A stretch of 5,649 bases of DNA from Hyphomicrobiales bacterium (GCA_026400425.1 JAPLPC010000646.1:1-5649); one strand, 5' to 3'; counted from the first letter of the stretch, positions 1 through 5,075 are shown. Notes: generated by a model from the sequence alone, not told the origin. Program-made: numbers and translations.

Positions 1-1
1 G

Positions 2-73
2 TCCGATCCCGTCAGCGCCACACAGCCCGAGAAGTCGAAGCATGACGACGACGACAATAATCGGTCGCGCTGA
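2..73 (+). CDS. Possible C-terminal end of a gene entering from the left
   Basis: This frame is open from the window edge to a TGA at 71-73 and gives 23 residues, starting SDPVSATQPEKSK and continuing through four Asp, two Asn and RSR. The very polar, charged tail is typical of a disordered C-terminus. By my count about 18 of 23 codons end in G or C, better than the competing frame from position 3. The four Asp codons form a short GAC repeat at 44-55. There is no domain to recognise, and the stretch is too short to be sure it is coding. It may instead be plain intergenic DNA. Confidence 0.35.
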   Translation, partial: SDPVSATQPEKSKHDDDDNNRSR

Positions 74-83
74 TCTGGGGCGG

Positions 84-95
84 GCATGATCATGC
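84..95. repeat. Perfect 12-bp palindrome GCATGATCATGC
   Basis: The twelve bases read the same on both strands. They lie just after the possible gene end at 73 and before the CtrA-like box. It could be a small operator for the gene at 177. A 12-bp palindrome is expected about once or twice by chance in a window of this size, so position is the only support. Confidence 0.3.
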
Positions 96-109
96 GGGGT
101 GACTGTCAA

Positions 110-125
110 TTAAGGCTTGGTTAAC
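110..125. promoter_or_regulatory. Candidate CtrA-binding box, TTAA-N7-TTAAC
   Basis: The sequence shows TTAA at 110-113, seven bases, then TTAA at 121-124 followed by C. This matches the full consensus for CtrA, the OmpR-family cell-cycle response regulator of alphaproteobacteria. The second half lies inside a GGTTAACC palindrome (119-126). The box ends about 50 bp before the start codon of the small gene at 177, a normal promoter-proximal distance. If real, it would tie that gene, and perhaps the DUF930 gene behind it, to the cell-cycle, motility or envelope regulon. Binding and direction of effect are inferred. Confidence 0.5.
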
Positions 126-176
126 CGTATTAGCGCACGGTCTATTCAGGTGTTTCTCTGACGAGGACCGGCACAG

Positions 177-428
177 ATGACGAGAGCGACTGGGGACGGT
201 ACCGGCAACGCGCTACTCGGGCCATCTCGCCGGGCAGAGATCTACACGATACACGCGACCCGCGACGATCGCAGCCTGATCACCCATCGGATTATTGCAG
301 ACACTGCCGTCGCACAGGCGGAGCAATTGAAAGATGCTGGTTGGCGTGTCCACATCTGCGGATCGGGCGGCCGAGAGTTCAAAGCATCCGAGTTCTATCA
401 ATTGCTGAACTACAGCCGCATCGGCTGA
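177..428 (+). CDS. Small hypothetical protein, 83 residues
   Basis: I do not recognise this protein. It starts at an ATG preceded by GAGGA at 163-167 with nine bases between, an acceptable ribosome site. It has no signal peptide and no membrane helix. Residues 1-20 are Gly/Arg-rich and probably flexible. From about residue 21 (AEIYTIHATRDDRS) to the end it looks like a compact alpha/beta fold: a strand, a helix rich in Ala and Gln (TAVAQAEQLKDAGW), a second strand (RVHICGSG) and a C-terminal helix (FKASEFYQLL). About 70% of codons end in G or C, which supports coding. A reverse-strand frame over 213-476 is treated as a shadow. The candidate CtrA box lies just upstream. The DUF930 gene follows after 114 bp on the same strand and may or may not share the transcript. 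Confidence 0.6.
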   Translation: MTRATGDGTGNALLGPSRRAEIYTIHATRDDRSLITHRIIADTAVAQAEQLKDAGWRVHICGSGGREFKASEFYQLLNYSRIG

Positions 429-492
429 GCACATCATTTCAACCACGTCCGGCTTTGGGATGTCGTGAAGCTGCAAACATGTTAGCTTGCAC

Positions 493-504
493 CGAAAGCT
501 TTCG
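493..504 (+). terminator. Palindrome followed by TTTT, weak terminator candidate
   Basis: CGAAAGCTTTCG is a perfect palindrome followed directly by TTTTA. It can fold only as a four-pair stem with an AGCT loop, which is weak for an intrinsic terminator. It sits between the gene ending at 428 and the DUF930 gene, so it could separate the two transcripts, or be an operator for the second. Palindromes of this size are expected about once or twice by chance in this window. Confidence 0.25.
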
Positions 505-542
505 TTTTACCGGTCTTCGGTTGCTCCCCATTGTTTCTCCCT

Positions 543-935
543 ATGAAAAATTCCGCTCTCGGCGTTGTCATCGCAGCATTCGTCCTATGCGGCTCCGCAG
601 CCGCTAAGTCGCCGCGCAACGATCAGATGCTGAAGCTCGATCTAACCACCCGTATCGAGCAACGATGCGATGCGCGCGCGATGGGGACCGTCAGTCGCGA
701 ACACAAGGGCTATCGGCCTGATGAACTGGTGGCTTATGCCTTTGCGGATCCCGTGATTCACGGGACGAACATCGAGGCATCCGGCGGCGCGATCCGGTCG
801 GCAGGCCGATGGTACAGACTGGCCTATGTCTGCGAGACGTCGTCCGATGGTCTGGACATCAAGTCGTTCAGCTACCGCCTCGGCGCCGAGGTTCCGCGTA
901 GCGAGTGGGACGCGCACTATCTCGTCCCGCAGTAA
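543..935 (+). CDS. Secreted DUF930-family protein
   Basis: This is a 130-residue protein with a typical Sec signal peptide: MKNSA, a hydrophobic core to about residue 18, then AAA before KSPRN, so cleavage is likely near residue 21. The mature part matches the DUF930 pattern as I remember it: LKLDLTTRIEQRCD (30-43), YRPDELVAYAFADP (57-70), a GGAIRSAGRWYRLAYVCET segment (81-99) and a final SFSYRLGAEVPRSEWDAHYL stretch. C42 and C97 are the only cysteines left after cleavage and could form a disulfide. The protein should be periplasmic; the family has no established function that I know of. I chose ATG at 543 over the in-frame TTG at 531 because the signal peptide begins there. Neither start has a visible Shine-Dalgarno, since the upstream bases are pyrimidine-rich. 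The gene converges on the LysR gene, with only seven bases between the stops. Confidence 0.8.
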   Translation: MKNSALGVVIAAFVLCGSAAAKSPRNDQMLKLDLTTRIEQRCDARAMGTVSREHKGYRPDELVAYAFADPVIHGTNIEASGGAIRSAGRWYRLAYVCETSSDGLDIKSFSYRLGAEVPRSEWDAHYLVPQ

Positions 936-942
936 CGAACAT

Positions 943-1827
943 CTAGACGTTCACGGTTTGCGGTGACTTGAAGAATTGCTCGGACATCGCGCTGAGCAGC
1001 TCCGCAGTTTGCGGCGACTCCAGATTAGATCGCGCGCAGAGCAGGGCCTTGATCGGCGGTAGCGGAGGTAGATAGTACTCTTGAGCCCAGACGAGGGAGT
1101 CGGGGATCATGCGCTGAGGGATCGCGACGATTCCGATGCCGGCTCGGACCGCCGCAAGTTTCGCATGATAGTCGGGACTGTTGAAAACGACTTTGTAAGC
1201 GAGGCCATGGCGGGTCAGCGTGCGGACCATCACATCGTCGCCGGGCCAGGTGATCAGCGGGATCGGCGCTCCCGGGCTGAGCACGAAATCCCTCGCGCGC
1301 ACCCACACCATGTCCTCGTCCATCTCATTGACGATCAATGGCGAGATGTCGCTGGTCATTTCCGGGTTCTCGAAAATGTAGGCGATATCGATGTAACCGT
1401 CGATCAATCCTCTGGTGATGCCGACCGAATTGTCCGTGTGAATCACGACTCTGTCGAGGCGCGGCGTCGCCACTTTGCTGAAGAACTCATCCACGAACAG
1501 CGTGCTCAATCCCAGCCGTGTAGGTTGCTGCAAATGAATGGCTCCGCCGATCCGCAGCATCTGGTCGTTCGCATCGAGAATGCGGCGCGCCTGACACAGA
1601 ATCAGCTTGCCGAGTTGGGTCGTCGTCGTCCCATGCGAGGTTCGCGCGAAAAGTTCACCCCCGACAAGTCCCTGGATGCGCTTGATCTGAGAACTGACGG
1701 CCGGTTGACTCAGTCCGAGCCGCTCGGCGGCCTTTGCCAAACTTCCGGTCTCGGATATTGCCACTACGGTGCGCACGATCTCGATCGGAATATTCGATGT
1801 CTGATAGCGCTTCTGCATCTCACGCAT
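943..1827 (-). CDS. LysR-family transcriptional regulator
   Basis: The protein has 294 residues, the normal length for LysR regulators. The N-terminal winged helix-turn-helix is clear at about residues 17-76: IVRTVVAISETGSLAKAAE, then RLGLSQPAVSSQIKRIQ as turn and recognition helix, then GGELFARTSHG. The rest is the two-lobed effector-binding domain; AAVRAGIGIVAIPQRMIP (225-242) is the usual hinge and second-lobe signature. It is a cytoplasmic DNA-binding protein that normally acts as a tetramer and senses a small molecule; its ligand is unknown. The start could be the ATG at 1827 or the ATG at 1818, and neither has a strong ribosome site. No metabolic gene stands divergent to it nearby: the next gene upstream is a small zinc-ribbon protein 271 bp away. 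Its target may therefore be itself or lie elsewhere. Confidence 0.92.
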   Translation of the reverse strand: MREMQKRYQTSNIPIEIVRTVVAISETGSLAKAAERLGLSQPAVSSQIKRIQGLVGGELFARTSHGTTTTQLGKLILCQARRILDANDQMLRIGGAIHLQQPTRLGLSTLFVDEFFSKVATPRLDRVVIHTDNSVGITRGLIDGYIDIAYIFENPEMTSDISPLIVNEMDEDMVWVRARDFVLSPGAPIPLITWPGDDVMVRTLTRHGLAYKVVFNSPDYHAKLAAVRAGIGIVAIPQRMIPDSLVWAQEYYLPPLPPIKALLCARSNLESPQTAELLSAMSEQFFKSPQTVNV

Positions 1828-1945
1828 CCCGTGTGGCGAATCTCACTGCACAAAAATCTACAGTTGTGCCCGATCAAATCGCAATCACAGAATTCGACGA
1901 CATTCAGTCACACGATGCGAGAAATGACACGACTGGTGCAGGGTT

Positions 1946-1960
1946 TGTGGATTCTCCACA
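1946..1960. promoter_or_regulatory. Inverted repeat TGTGGA-TTC-TCCACA, candidate operator
   Basis: This is a perfect repeat with six-base arms and a three-base spacer. It contains T-N11-A pairs (1946/1958 and 1948/1960), the loose hallmark of LysR sites. It lies about 120 bp upstream of the LysR start and about 140 bp upstream of the zinc-ribbon gene, so it could serve either promoter. A repeat like this is expected about once by chance in a window this size, so only its location favours it. Nothing else distinct stands out in 1828-2098 apart from the hairpin at 1990-2006. Confidence 0.35.
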
Positions 1961-1989
1961 TCCGATAAGGTAGCGAGATACGCCTGCAA

Positions 1990-2006
1990 CGCTCCGATCG
2001 GGAGCG
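1990..2006. repeat. Hairpin CGCTCC-GATCG-GGAGCG
   Basis: Six-base arms flank a five-base loop in the spacer between the LysR gene and the zinc-ribbon gene. No T-run follows on either strand, so it is not a standard terminator. It could be a 5' leader hairpin of the zinc-ribbon transcript or a protein site, or it may be chance. Confidence 0.25.
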
Positions 2007-2098
2007 CCCGACGTTAAGCAATTATAGGTCGTTGGCAAGATTAGCTCGGTGAGCCTTCATGGGCCCGGAGAAGCGCTACCTGGTCTCGGAGATCGGAC

Positions 2099-2326
2099 AT
2101 GCCGTTCAGACGCCAAGCCTATCTCAACGACAATATCAGGACCGAGCACCTGAAGTGCTCGACGTGTCGAACTCAATCGTTCTTGATCAGTATCGAACCT
2201 GATGACGGCGGGGGCGAGGTACGGACCTTTCTATGCCCTCACTGTCATGCACGGCGCGCCGTTCGGTTGGCGGCAGCTCCACCGAGACGTGCCAACCTGT
2301 CCACGTCTGAAAAGCTGCGGTGCTGA
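2099..2326 (+). CDS. Small zinc-ribbon-like protein, 75 residues
   Basis: The protein carries two Cys-X2-Cys knuckles, C20/C23 (KCSTCR) and C46/C49 (CPHCH), separated by a strand-rich segment (SFLISIEPDD to VRTFL). This is the layout of a rubredoxin-like zinc ribbon that would bind one zinc ion with four cysteines. The tail from residue 51 is basic and Pro/Ala-rich and likely unstructured, which would suit contact with nucleic acid or a protein partner. The start is well supported: GGAG at 2088-2091 lies seven bases before the ATG. There is no signal peptide, so it should be cytoplasmic. Stand-alone small ribbons of this kind seem common in Bradyrhizobium genomes, from memory, but I know of no assigned role. 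Its neighbours give no functional hint. Confidence 0.7.
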   Translation: MPFRRQAYLNDNIRTEHLKCSTCRTQSFLISIEPDDGGGEVRTFLCPHCHARRAVRLAAAPPRRANLSTSEKLRC

Positions 2327-2340
2327 CGGCGACCATGATC

Positions 2341-2360
2341 GCTTCGATGCGGCGCGAAGC
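2341..2360 (+). terminator. Hairpin after the zinc-ribbon gene
   Basis: GCTTCG and CGAAGC form a six-pair stem around an eight-base loop, starting 14 bases after the stop codon at 2326. The bases that follow (CTAAAATTGTTT) are AT-rich but not a clean T-run. Position suggests a transcript end; the weak tail makes this tentative. Confidence 0.3.
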
Positions 2361-2425
2361 CTAAAATTGTTTGGGAATTGTTAACTGCGACTCGCTCAGG
2401 TTAGCAGCAGGACAAGAGCGATCGC

Positions 2426-2431
2426 AGGAGG
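2426..2431 (+). promoter_or_regulatory. Perfect Shine-Dalgarno AGGAGG deciding a TTG start
   Basis: AGGAGG is followed by five bases and then TTG at 2437. This is the best ribosome site for this ORF and the reason the gene is started at the TTG rather than at 2371, where no such site is seen. Confidence 0.6.
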
Positions 2432-2436
2432 TCCCG

Positions 2437-2679
2437 TTGGCTACATACGAGACGACTTCTTATGCGCAGATGCGCCGTTGCCGTATGGCGCACCTCCATG
2501 GCGAGATGATCGACGAGCGGTTCGACGGCGTCGCCGACAAGGCCTATGTCGGTGGTTACGTGCATGTCGTGCGCCCGGACCTGACGTGCTGGCCACTTCG
2601 GTGGACCATCAGGGTCGAGGCTTTCCCCGTCTTGAAGAGCTCGACTGCATCCATCCATTCAATGGTGCTGGCCGGCTGA
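2437..2679 (+). CDS. Small hypothetical protein, 80 residues, TTG start
   Basis: I do not recognise this protein. It begins MATYETTSYAQMRRC and runs through HLHGEMIDERFDGVADKAY to a segment GGYVHVVRPDLTCWPLRWT. The central part looks like short helices followed by beta strands. There is no signal peptide or membrane helix. Coding is supported by the perfect ribosome site and by a high share of G or C at third positions along the whole frame. The last 30 residues (RVEAFPVLKSSTASIHSMV) look less folded, and an overlapping frame over about 2590-2759 (FPRLEELDCIHPFNGAG) also reads protein-like. A frameshift near 2590 is therefore possible: the gene may be a broken or mis-sequenced copy of a longer one ending at 2759. 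Function unknown. Confidence 0.5.
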   Translation: MATYETTSYAQMRRCRMAHLHGEMIDERFDGVADKAYVGGYVHVVRPDLTCWPLRWTIRVEAFPVLKSSTASIHSMVLAG

Positions 2680-2758
2680 CGGTCTTGCGCGCTGCAAAGG
2701 CGTCCGACGGAAACCAGACGGCTGGCTCGGGCCGTCACGGGACGCGCCGGCACGGGTA

Positions 2759-2766
2759 GGGGGGGG
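2759..2766 (+). repeat. Run of eight G
   Basis: Eight consecutive G residues follow directly on the region of possible frameshift. Runs like this are prone to slippage in replication and to sequencing error. It lies outside the frames I call. Between 2680 and 2868 I see no other gene. Confidence 0.6.
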
Positions 2767-2841
2767 CAACTGGTTTCGGCCGATCAGCAACTGTGGCAAG
2801 CCGTCGGCGTGAGATCGTTCGGGCTGCGAGACAGCCTCGAT

Positions 2842-2859
2842 GTGACGAGGCAGCGTCAC
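2842..2859 (-). terminator. Hairpin after the 29-residue microprotein gene
   Basis: GTGACG and CGTCAC form a six-pair stem around a six-base loop. On the minus strand the hairpin starts about 10 bases after the stop of the microprotein gene (stop at 2869-2871), which fits a transcript end. There is no T-run after it, so support is weak. Confidence 0.25.
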
Positions 2860-2868
2860 CCACTCGGG

Positions 2869-2958
2869 TTAGAAGCGCGCGCGAAAGCCATCATAAGCGT
2901 GAGCAACGAGGATGCTTGCGCTGAGTACGCCGAACAATGCGGTGACGGTATCGATCAT
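2869..2958 (-). CDS. 29-residue single-helix membrane microprotein
   Basis: The product starts MIDTVTALFGVLSASILVAH and ends AYDGFRARF. Residues 3-21 form one hydrophobic segment that may span or lie along the inner membrane; the C-terminal nine residues are polar with two arginines, which by the positive-inside rule would face the cytoplasm. The start is decided by AAAGGA (minus strand, 2967-2972) eight bases before the ATG, a good ribosome site. The frame stays open upstream to 3075, but that extension is Arg-rich and does not resemble a natural N-terminus. I recall near-identical tiny proteins in Bradyrhizobium genomes, often annotated as hypothetical; this is from memory. It stands alone, with no same-strand neighbour. 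Function is unknown; a small membrane-protein regulator is one possibility. Confidence 0.6.
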   Translation of the reverse strand: MIDTVTALFGVLSASILVAHAYDGFRARF

Positions 2959-3198
2959 GGTCTTCGTCCTTTGGCCCCGCACCGACCAAACGTCACGGGA
3001 GGCCGCACAGTCAAAGACAATCACGCGCCGGCTTTCAATCAGTCGGACTGTGATGCGCCGTTGCAACATCCGCATGTGTTAAACCGTGGCACCATCTGGG
3101 AGATTCCTTGGCGGTTGCGTGGCTCACGCCTCGCGCCAGGCGCATGAATCAGAGACAATGCCCTGGGCTCCCCGAGTCGATGGCTTTAGGAGGGGCAC
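2959..3198. other. Spacer without a supported gene
   Basis: This stretch separates the microprotein gene from the membrane-protein region. It must carry the microprotein promoter on the minus strand; a TTGACT at 3009-3014 (minus strand) is the only -35-like motif I see, and it lacks a good -10. It also holds small G+C-rich symmetries: GCGTG-GCT-CACGC at 3117-3129 and GCGCC-A-GGCGC at 3133-3143. The long plus-strand frame over 2809-3147 has no ribosome site and reads like non-coding DNA. Confidence 0.4.
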
Positions 3199-3351
3199 GT
3201 GAGGACGCTGTCACAAAGGGTTCGCGTCGCGTGGGCCTTGGGACCGAACATAAGAGACGCGGGGAAACTAGGTTGGCTGATACATTCGGAAGCGAGATCA
3301 ATGTCGGGCCACCGCCGATACCGCCGCGCAAGCAGCGGTCGATCGGACTGA
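3199..3351 (+). CDS. Possible short overlapping ORF, 50 residues, GTG start
   Basis: A GTG at 3199 stands five bases after a perfect AGGAGG (3188-3193), the strongest ribosome site in this area. The frame encodes a basic 50-residue product beginning VRTLSQRVRVAWALGPNIRD, with WLIHSEARS in the middle and an Arg/Ser-rich tail, and stops at 3349-3351. It overlaps the start of the membrane-protein gene in another frame. It could be a real small protein, a leader whose translation opens or blocks the TTG start at 3273, or an accident. Because the site lies out of frame with the membrane protein, it cannot be that gene's own ribosome site. I lean slightly towards a translated leader, with low certainty. 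Confidence 0.3.
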   Translation: MRTLSQRVRVAWALGPNIRDAGKLGWLIHSEARSMSGHRRYRRASSGRSD

Positions 3352-3767
3352 TAAGCGTTGTGGCGCTGCTTCTGCTTCTTGGAATCGCCAGCGCGCTGGT
3401 CTGGCTCAACCTCGATACCGTCACGGATCTGTTGCATGGATCGGCAGCCCCGGCGACGAGCACTGCGTCGAATGCGGACGTGCTGGCCAGCGCGACCGAA
3501 CCTGCAGTCAGCGCGGCAGATTTCGCGGCATTCCAACAGCGGACCGGCGACGCCATGCAGACGGCGACTGGGCTCCTCAACGCCCAGCAAACCGAACTCA
3601 AGCGCTTGTCCGACCAGGTTCTGGGCTTGACCCTGCAGGTGAGCAAACTGACGCGCCGGATCGAACAGCCGTCGCCGAGCCGGGCGTCCGGCGCACCCGC
3701 AGCCGTTTCCACTCGACCCGCGGGCGCCATCTCGGTCGGCGGCGCGCCACTTCCAGCGGCGCGCTGA
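3273..3767 (+). CDS. Single-pass membrane protein with periplasmic coiled coil
   Basis: I do not recognise a named family. Started at the TTG at 3273, the protein has 164 residues. Residues 1-23 are cytoplasmic and proline-rich (NVGPPPIPPRKQR), with a basic cluster just before the membrane. Residues 24-46 are one strong transmembrane helix (SIGLISVVALLLLLGIASAL). A flexible Ala/Thr/Ser linker follows to about 80, then a helical, coiled-coil-like segment at 82-132 (DFAAFQQRTGDAM through KRLSDQVLGLTLQVSKL), and a Pro/Ala/Gly-rich tail. The charge pattern predicts the N-terminus inside and the coiled coil in the periplasm. The frame is open back to 3108, but residues encoded there are Arg-rich and lack a ribosome site. 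GGGGA seven bases before the TTG is a moderate site. Proteins of this shape may act as envelope scaffolds or anchors; that is inference. Confidence 0.7.
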   Translation: MADTFGSEINVGPPPIPPRKQRSIGLISVVALLLLLGIASALVWLNLDTVTDLLHGSAAPATSTASNADVLASATEPAVSAADFAAFQQRTGDAMQTATGLLNAQQTELKRLSDQVLGLTLQVSKLTRRIEQPSPSRASGAPAAVSTRPAGAISVGGAPLPAAR

Positions 3768-3780
3768 CCGCAGTGGGGCA

Positions 3781-3795
3781 AACGCCGTCGGCGTT
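3781..3795 (+). terminator. Hairpin after the membrane-protein gene
   Basis: AACGCC-GTC-GGCGTT is a perfect six-pair stem with a three-base loop, 13 bases after the stop codon at 3767. No T-run follows on the plus strand. Position supports a role in ending or stabilising the transcript; the missing T-run keeps confidence low. The rest of 3796-3947 shows no gene or clear signal. Confidence 0.3.
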
Positions 3796-3947
3796 CGGAT
3801 TAGACTTGGCTACGCGCATCGAATGAGCCGGTCGCCACAGGTTCGGTGGGAACGCAGCAATCCACAGCGATAGCTGGCCTGCGGGTCTGCGAGCAGCGTT
3901 TTCTGTATGGCTCGCAGCGCGTTCTCACTCACGGCACAGGCCGCATT

Positions 3948-3976
3948 TTGCTTCCCCTCACGGCCCCCCTTTGCTA
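3948..3976 (+). promoter_or_regulatory. Tentative promoter of the tRNA-Ser gene
   Basis: TTGCTT at 3948-3953 is a fair -35 match. The hexamer 17 bases further on (TTGCTA at 3971-3976) is a poor -10, but it is at the right distance to start a transcript a few bases before the mature tRNA. A CTTTGC repeat at 3969-3974 and 3981-3986 lies in the same area. A promoter must exist here because no co-directional gene is close; these exact boxes are uncertain. Confidence 0.25.
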
Positions 3977-3990
3977 AGCGCTTTGCGAAC

Positions 3991-4080
3991 GGAAGGGTGG
4001 CCGAGTGGTTTAAGGCAGCGGTCTTGAAACCCGCCGTGCCTGCAAGGGTACCGTGGGTTCGAATCCCACCCCTTCCGCCA
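3991..4080 (+). tRNA. tRNA-Ser(UGA)
   Basis: This is a complete class II tRNA of 90 bases including an encoded CCA (4078-4080) and discriminator G (4077). The acceptor stem GGAAGGG/CCCTTCC (3991-3997 with 4070-4076) pairs fully. The D-stem is GCC/GGC (4000-4002 with 4014-4016). The anticodon loop CTTGAAA (4023-4029) gives anticodon TGA at 4025-4027, reading UCA and, by wobble, other UCN serine codons. The long variable arm (GTGCC/GGTAC, 4036-4051) is the serine identity element. The T-arm is GTGGG-TTCGAAT-CCCAC (4053-4069). The anticodon stem closes with a U-C mismatch at the loop (4022 with 4030), where a U-A pair is usual. No second copy of its 3' end is present in the window, so there is no sign of an integrated element here. 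Confidence 0.97.
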
Positions 4081-4104
4081 ACTCCCGGCGTCATATCGTT
4101 CGTG

Positions 4105-4117
4105 CCCGCAACGCGGG
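4105..4117. terminator. Hairpin between convergent tRNA and LysR genes
   Basis: CCCGC-AAC-GCGGG forms a five-pair stem with a three-base loop in the 42-bp gap between the tRNA end and the LysR stop (4123). Its position suits a shared terminator for both directions. Neither side has a T-run, so this rests on stem and location. Confidence 0.35.
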
Positions 4118-4122
4118 GATGT

Positions 4123-5040
4123 CTACCGTTTGCGCCAGTATTGCCAGGGTGGCGGGTCGGGAAACGCGGCCTTAAGAAAATCGAGAAACACCCGCACGCG
4201 GTTACTCAGCAACCGGCGGCTCTGATACACCGCATAGATCGGGTGTTCGTCCGGGCATTGATGCGTGGGAAACAACTCGACGAGCCGGCCCTGCGCCAGG
4301 TCGTCGGCGATCTGGGTTTCGATCAGCCGCACGATACCGAGGCCTGCGCGGGCGAACTGAATCAGCACCGAGGCCTGGTTTGAACGGATCCGGCTTTTGA
4401 CGGCCAGCGGCACCGACTGCCCTTCATCCCCACGGACCGTCCATGTGCTTGCCGCGATCGATGAGTGAAAATTGAGACACGCGTGCTGCGCCAGTTCGTT
4501 CGGATGCGACGGCGCGCCGTGCGTCGCAAGATAGTGCGGCGACGCGCAAATGATCCAGCGCGTGGAGGTGAACCGCGTCGCCACCAACGAGGAATCGCTG
4601 AGATGCCCGACATGGATCGTGACGTCCGTTCCCTCGTCGAGGAGAGGGCCGGGATCGATGCGCAATTGCAGTTCGACTTGCAGTTCCGGATGGGCACGGC
4701 AAAAGTCGGGCAGCTTCTCCGCCAGCACGGTTTGGCCGAAGATGGGCATCGAGCGGATGCGCAGCGTCTCGCGGCCGAGCATGCCGCTGAAGACGGTGGC
4801 GTCGGCAGCCTCGACGGCTTCAATGGCGGCGAGGGCAGCCTGGTAAAAGACTTCACCTTCCGGAGTCATCACGATGTTGCGGTGCGCACGACGAAACAAC
4901 AACGCGCCGACGCGCTCTTCCAGCCGTCCAATCAGCTTGCTCACCGCCGACGGCGTGATCGCGAGATTGCGGGCAGCTGCCGAGAAGCTGCCGTCTTCGG
5001 CAGCCCGCACGAAAACCAGCATCTCGGTGTAGCGGTTCAC
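4123..5040 (-). CDS. LysR-family regulator, CrgA/DmlR-like group
   Basis: The 305-residue protein begins MNRYTEMLVFVRAAEDGSFS, the standard opening of the CrgA/DmlR-like LysR group. The helix-turn-helix runs to about residue 62 (AAARNLAITPSAVSKLIGRLE, then LLFRRAHRNIVMTPEG). The effector domain follows, with FARAGLGIVRLIETQI (229-244) and the usual end of this group, IYAVYQSRRLLSNRVRVFLDFL (268-289). It starts at a GTG with a poor ribosome site; the position is fixed by fit to the family's N-terminus. It stands divergent to the monooxygenase gene across 129 bp, the usual position of a LysR protein that controls its neighbour and represses itself. By that logic it probably senses a substrate or product of the monooxygenase pathway. 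Family assignment is firm; target and ligand are inferred. Confidence 0.93.
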   Translation of the reverse strand: MNRYTEMLVFVRAAEDGSFSAAARNLAITPSAVSKLIGRLEERVGALLFRRAHRNIVMTPEGEVFYQAALAAIEAVEAADATVFSGMLGRETLRIRSMPIFGQTVLAEKLPDFCRAHPELQVELQLRIDPGPLLDEGTDVTIHVGHLSDSSLVATRFTSTRWIICASPHYLATHGAPSHPNELAQHACLNFHSSIAASTWTVRGDEGQSVPLAVKSRIRSNQASVLIQFARAGLGIVRLIETQIADDLAQGRLVELFPTHQCPDEHPIYAVYQSRRLLSNRVRVFLDFLKAAFPDPPPWQYWRKR

Positions 5041-5058
5041 GACTTCACTTGACCAAAA

Positions 5059-5075
5059 TTCACATCAGCTTTGAA
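5059..5075. promoter_or_regulatory. Candidate LysR operator, TTCA-N9-TGAA dyad
   Basis: TTCA (5059-5062) and TGAA (5072-5075) form an imperfect dyad centred on 5067, with six of eight positions symmetric. A second TTCAC lies 15 bp to the left (5044-5048), and TTGA occurs at 5049-5052 and 5071-5074, 22 bp or two helical turns apart. The site is 18 bp from the LysR start and about 95 bp from the monooxygenase start, where a LysR tetramer would bind to control both. I do not see a good sigma-70 promoter for either gene, as expected for activator-dependent transcription. Confidence 0.4.

Noticed and set aside
43..55. GAC triplet repeat as a regulatory or phase-variable tract
   Set aside because: It has only four copies and is most simply explained as Asp codons in a charged C-terminal tail.
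1081..1968. Plus-strand ORF of 295 residues
   Set aside because: It is antisense to the clear LysR gene, has no ribosome site or recognisable domain, and is rich in Arg, Asp and His as expected of a shadow frame.
3149..3781. Minus-strand ORF of 210 residues
   Set aside because: It is antisense to the membrane-protein gene; the plus strand has a clear transmembrane helix, linker and coiled coil, while this frame is low-complexity Ser/Arg/Ala.
3991..4080. tRNA-Ser as an attachment site for an integrated element
   Set aside because: No integrase gene and no second copy of the tRNA 3' end are present in the window.
3810..4094. Minus-strand ORF of 94 residues containing GGIRTHGTLAGTAGFKTAALNHS
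   Set aside because: This is the reverse strand of the same tRNA-Ser gene, another common false protein in databases.
3907..4383. Plus-strand ORF of 158 residues containing RVAEWFKAAVLK and VPWVRIPPLPP
   Set aside because: The recognisable part is the tRNA-Ser gene read as protein, a well-known annotation artefact; the rest is antisense to the LysR gene.
4465..5052. Plus-strand ORF of 195 residues
   Set aside because: It lies antisense to the second LysR gene and has the Arg-rich composition of a shadow frame.
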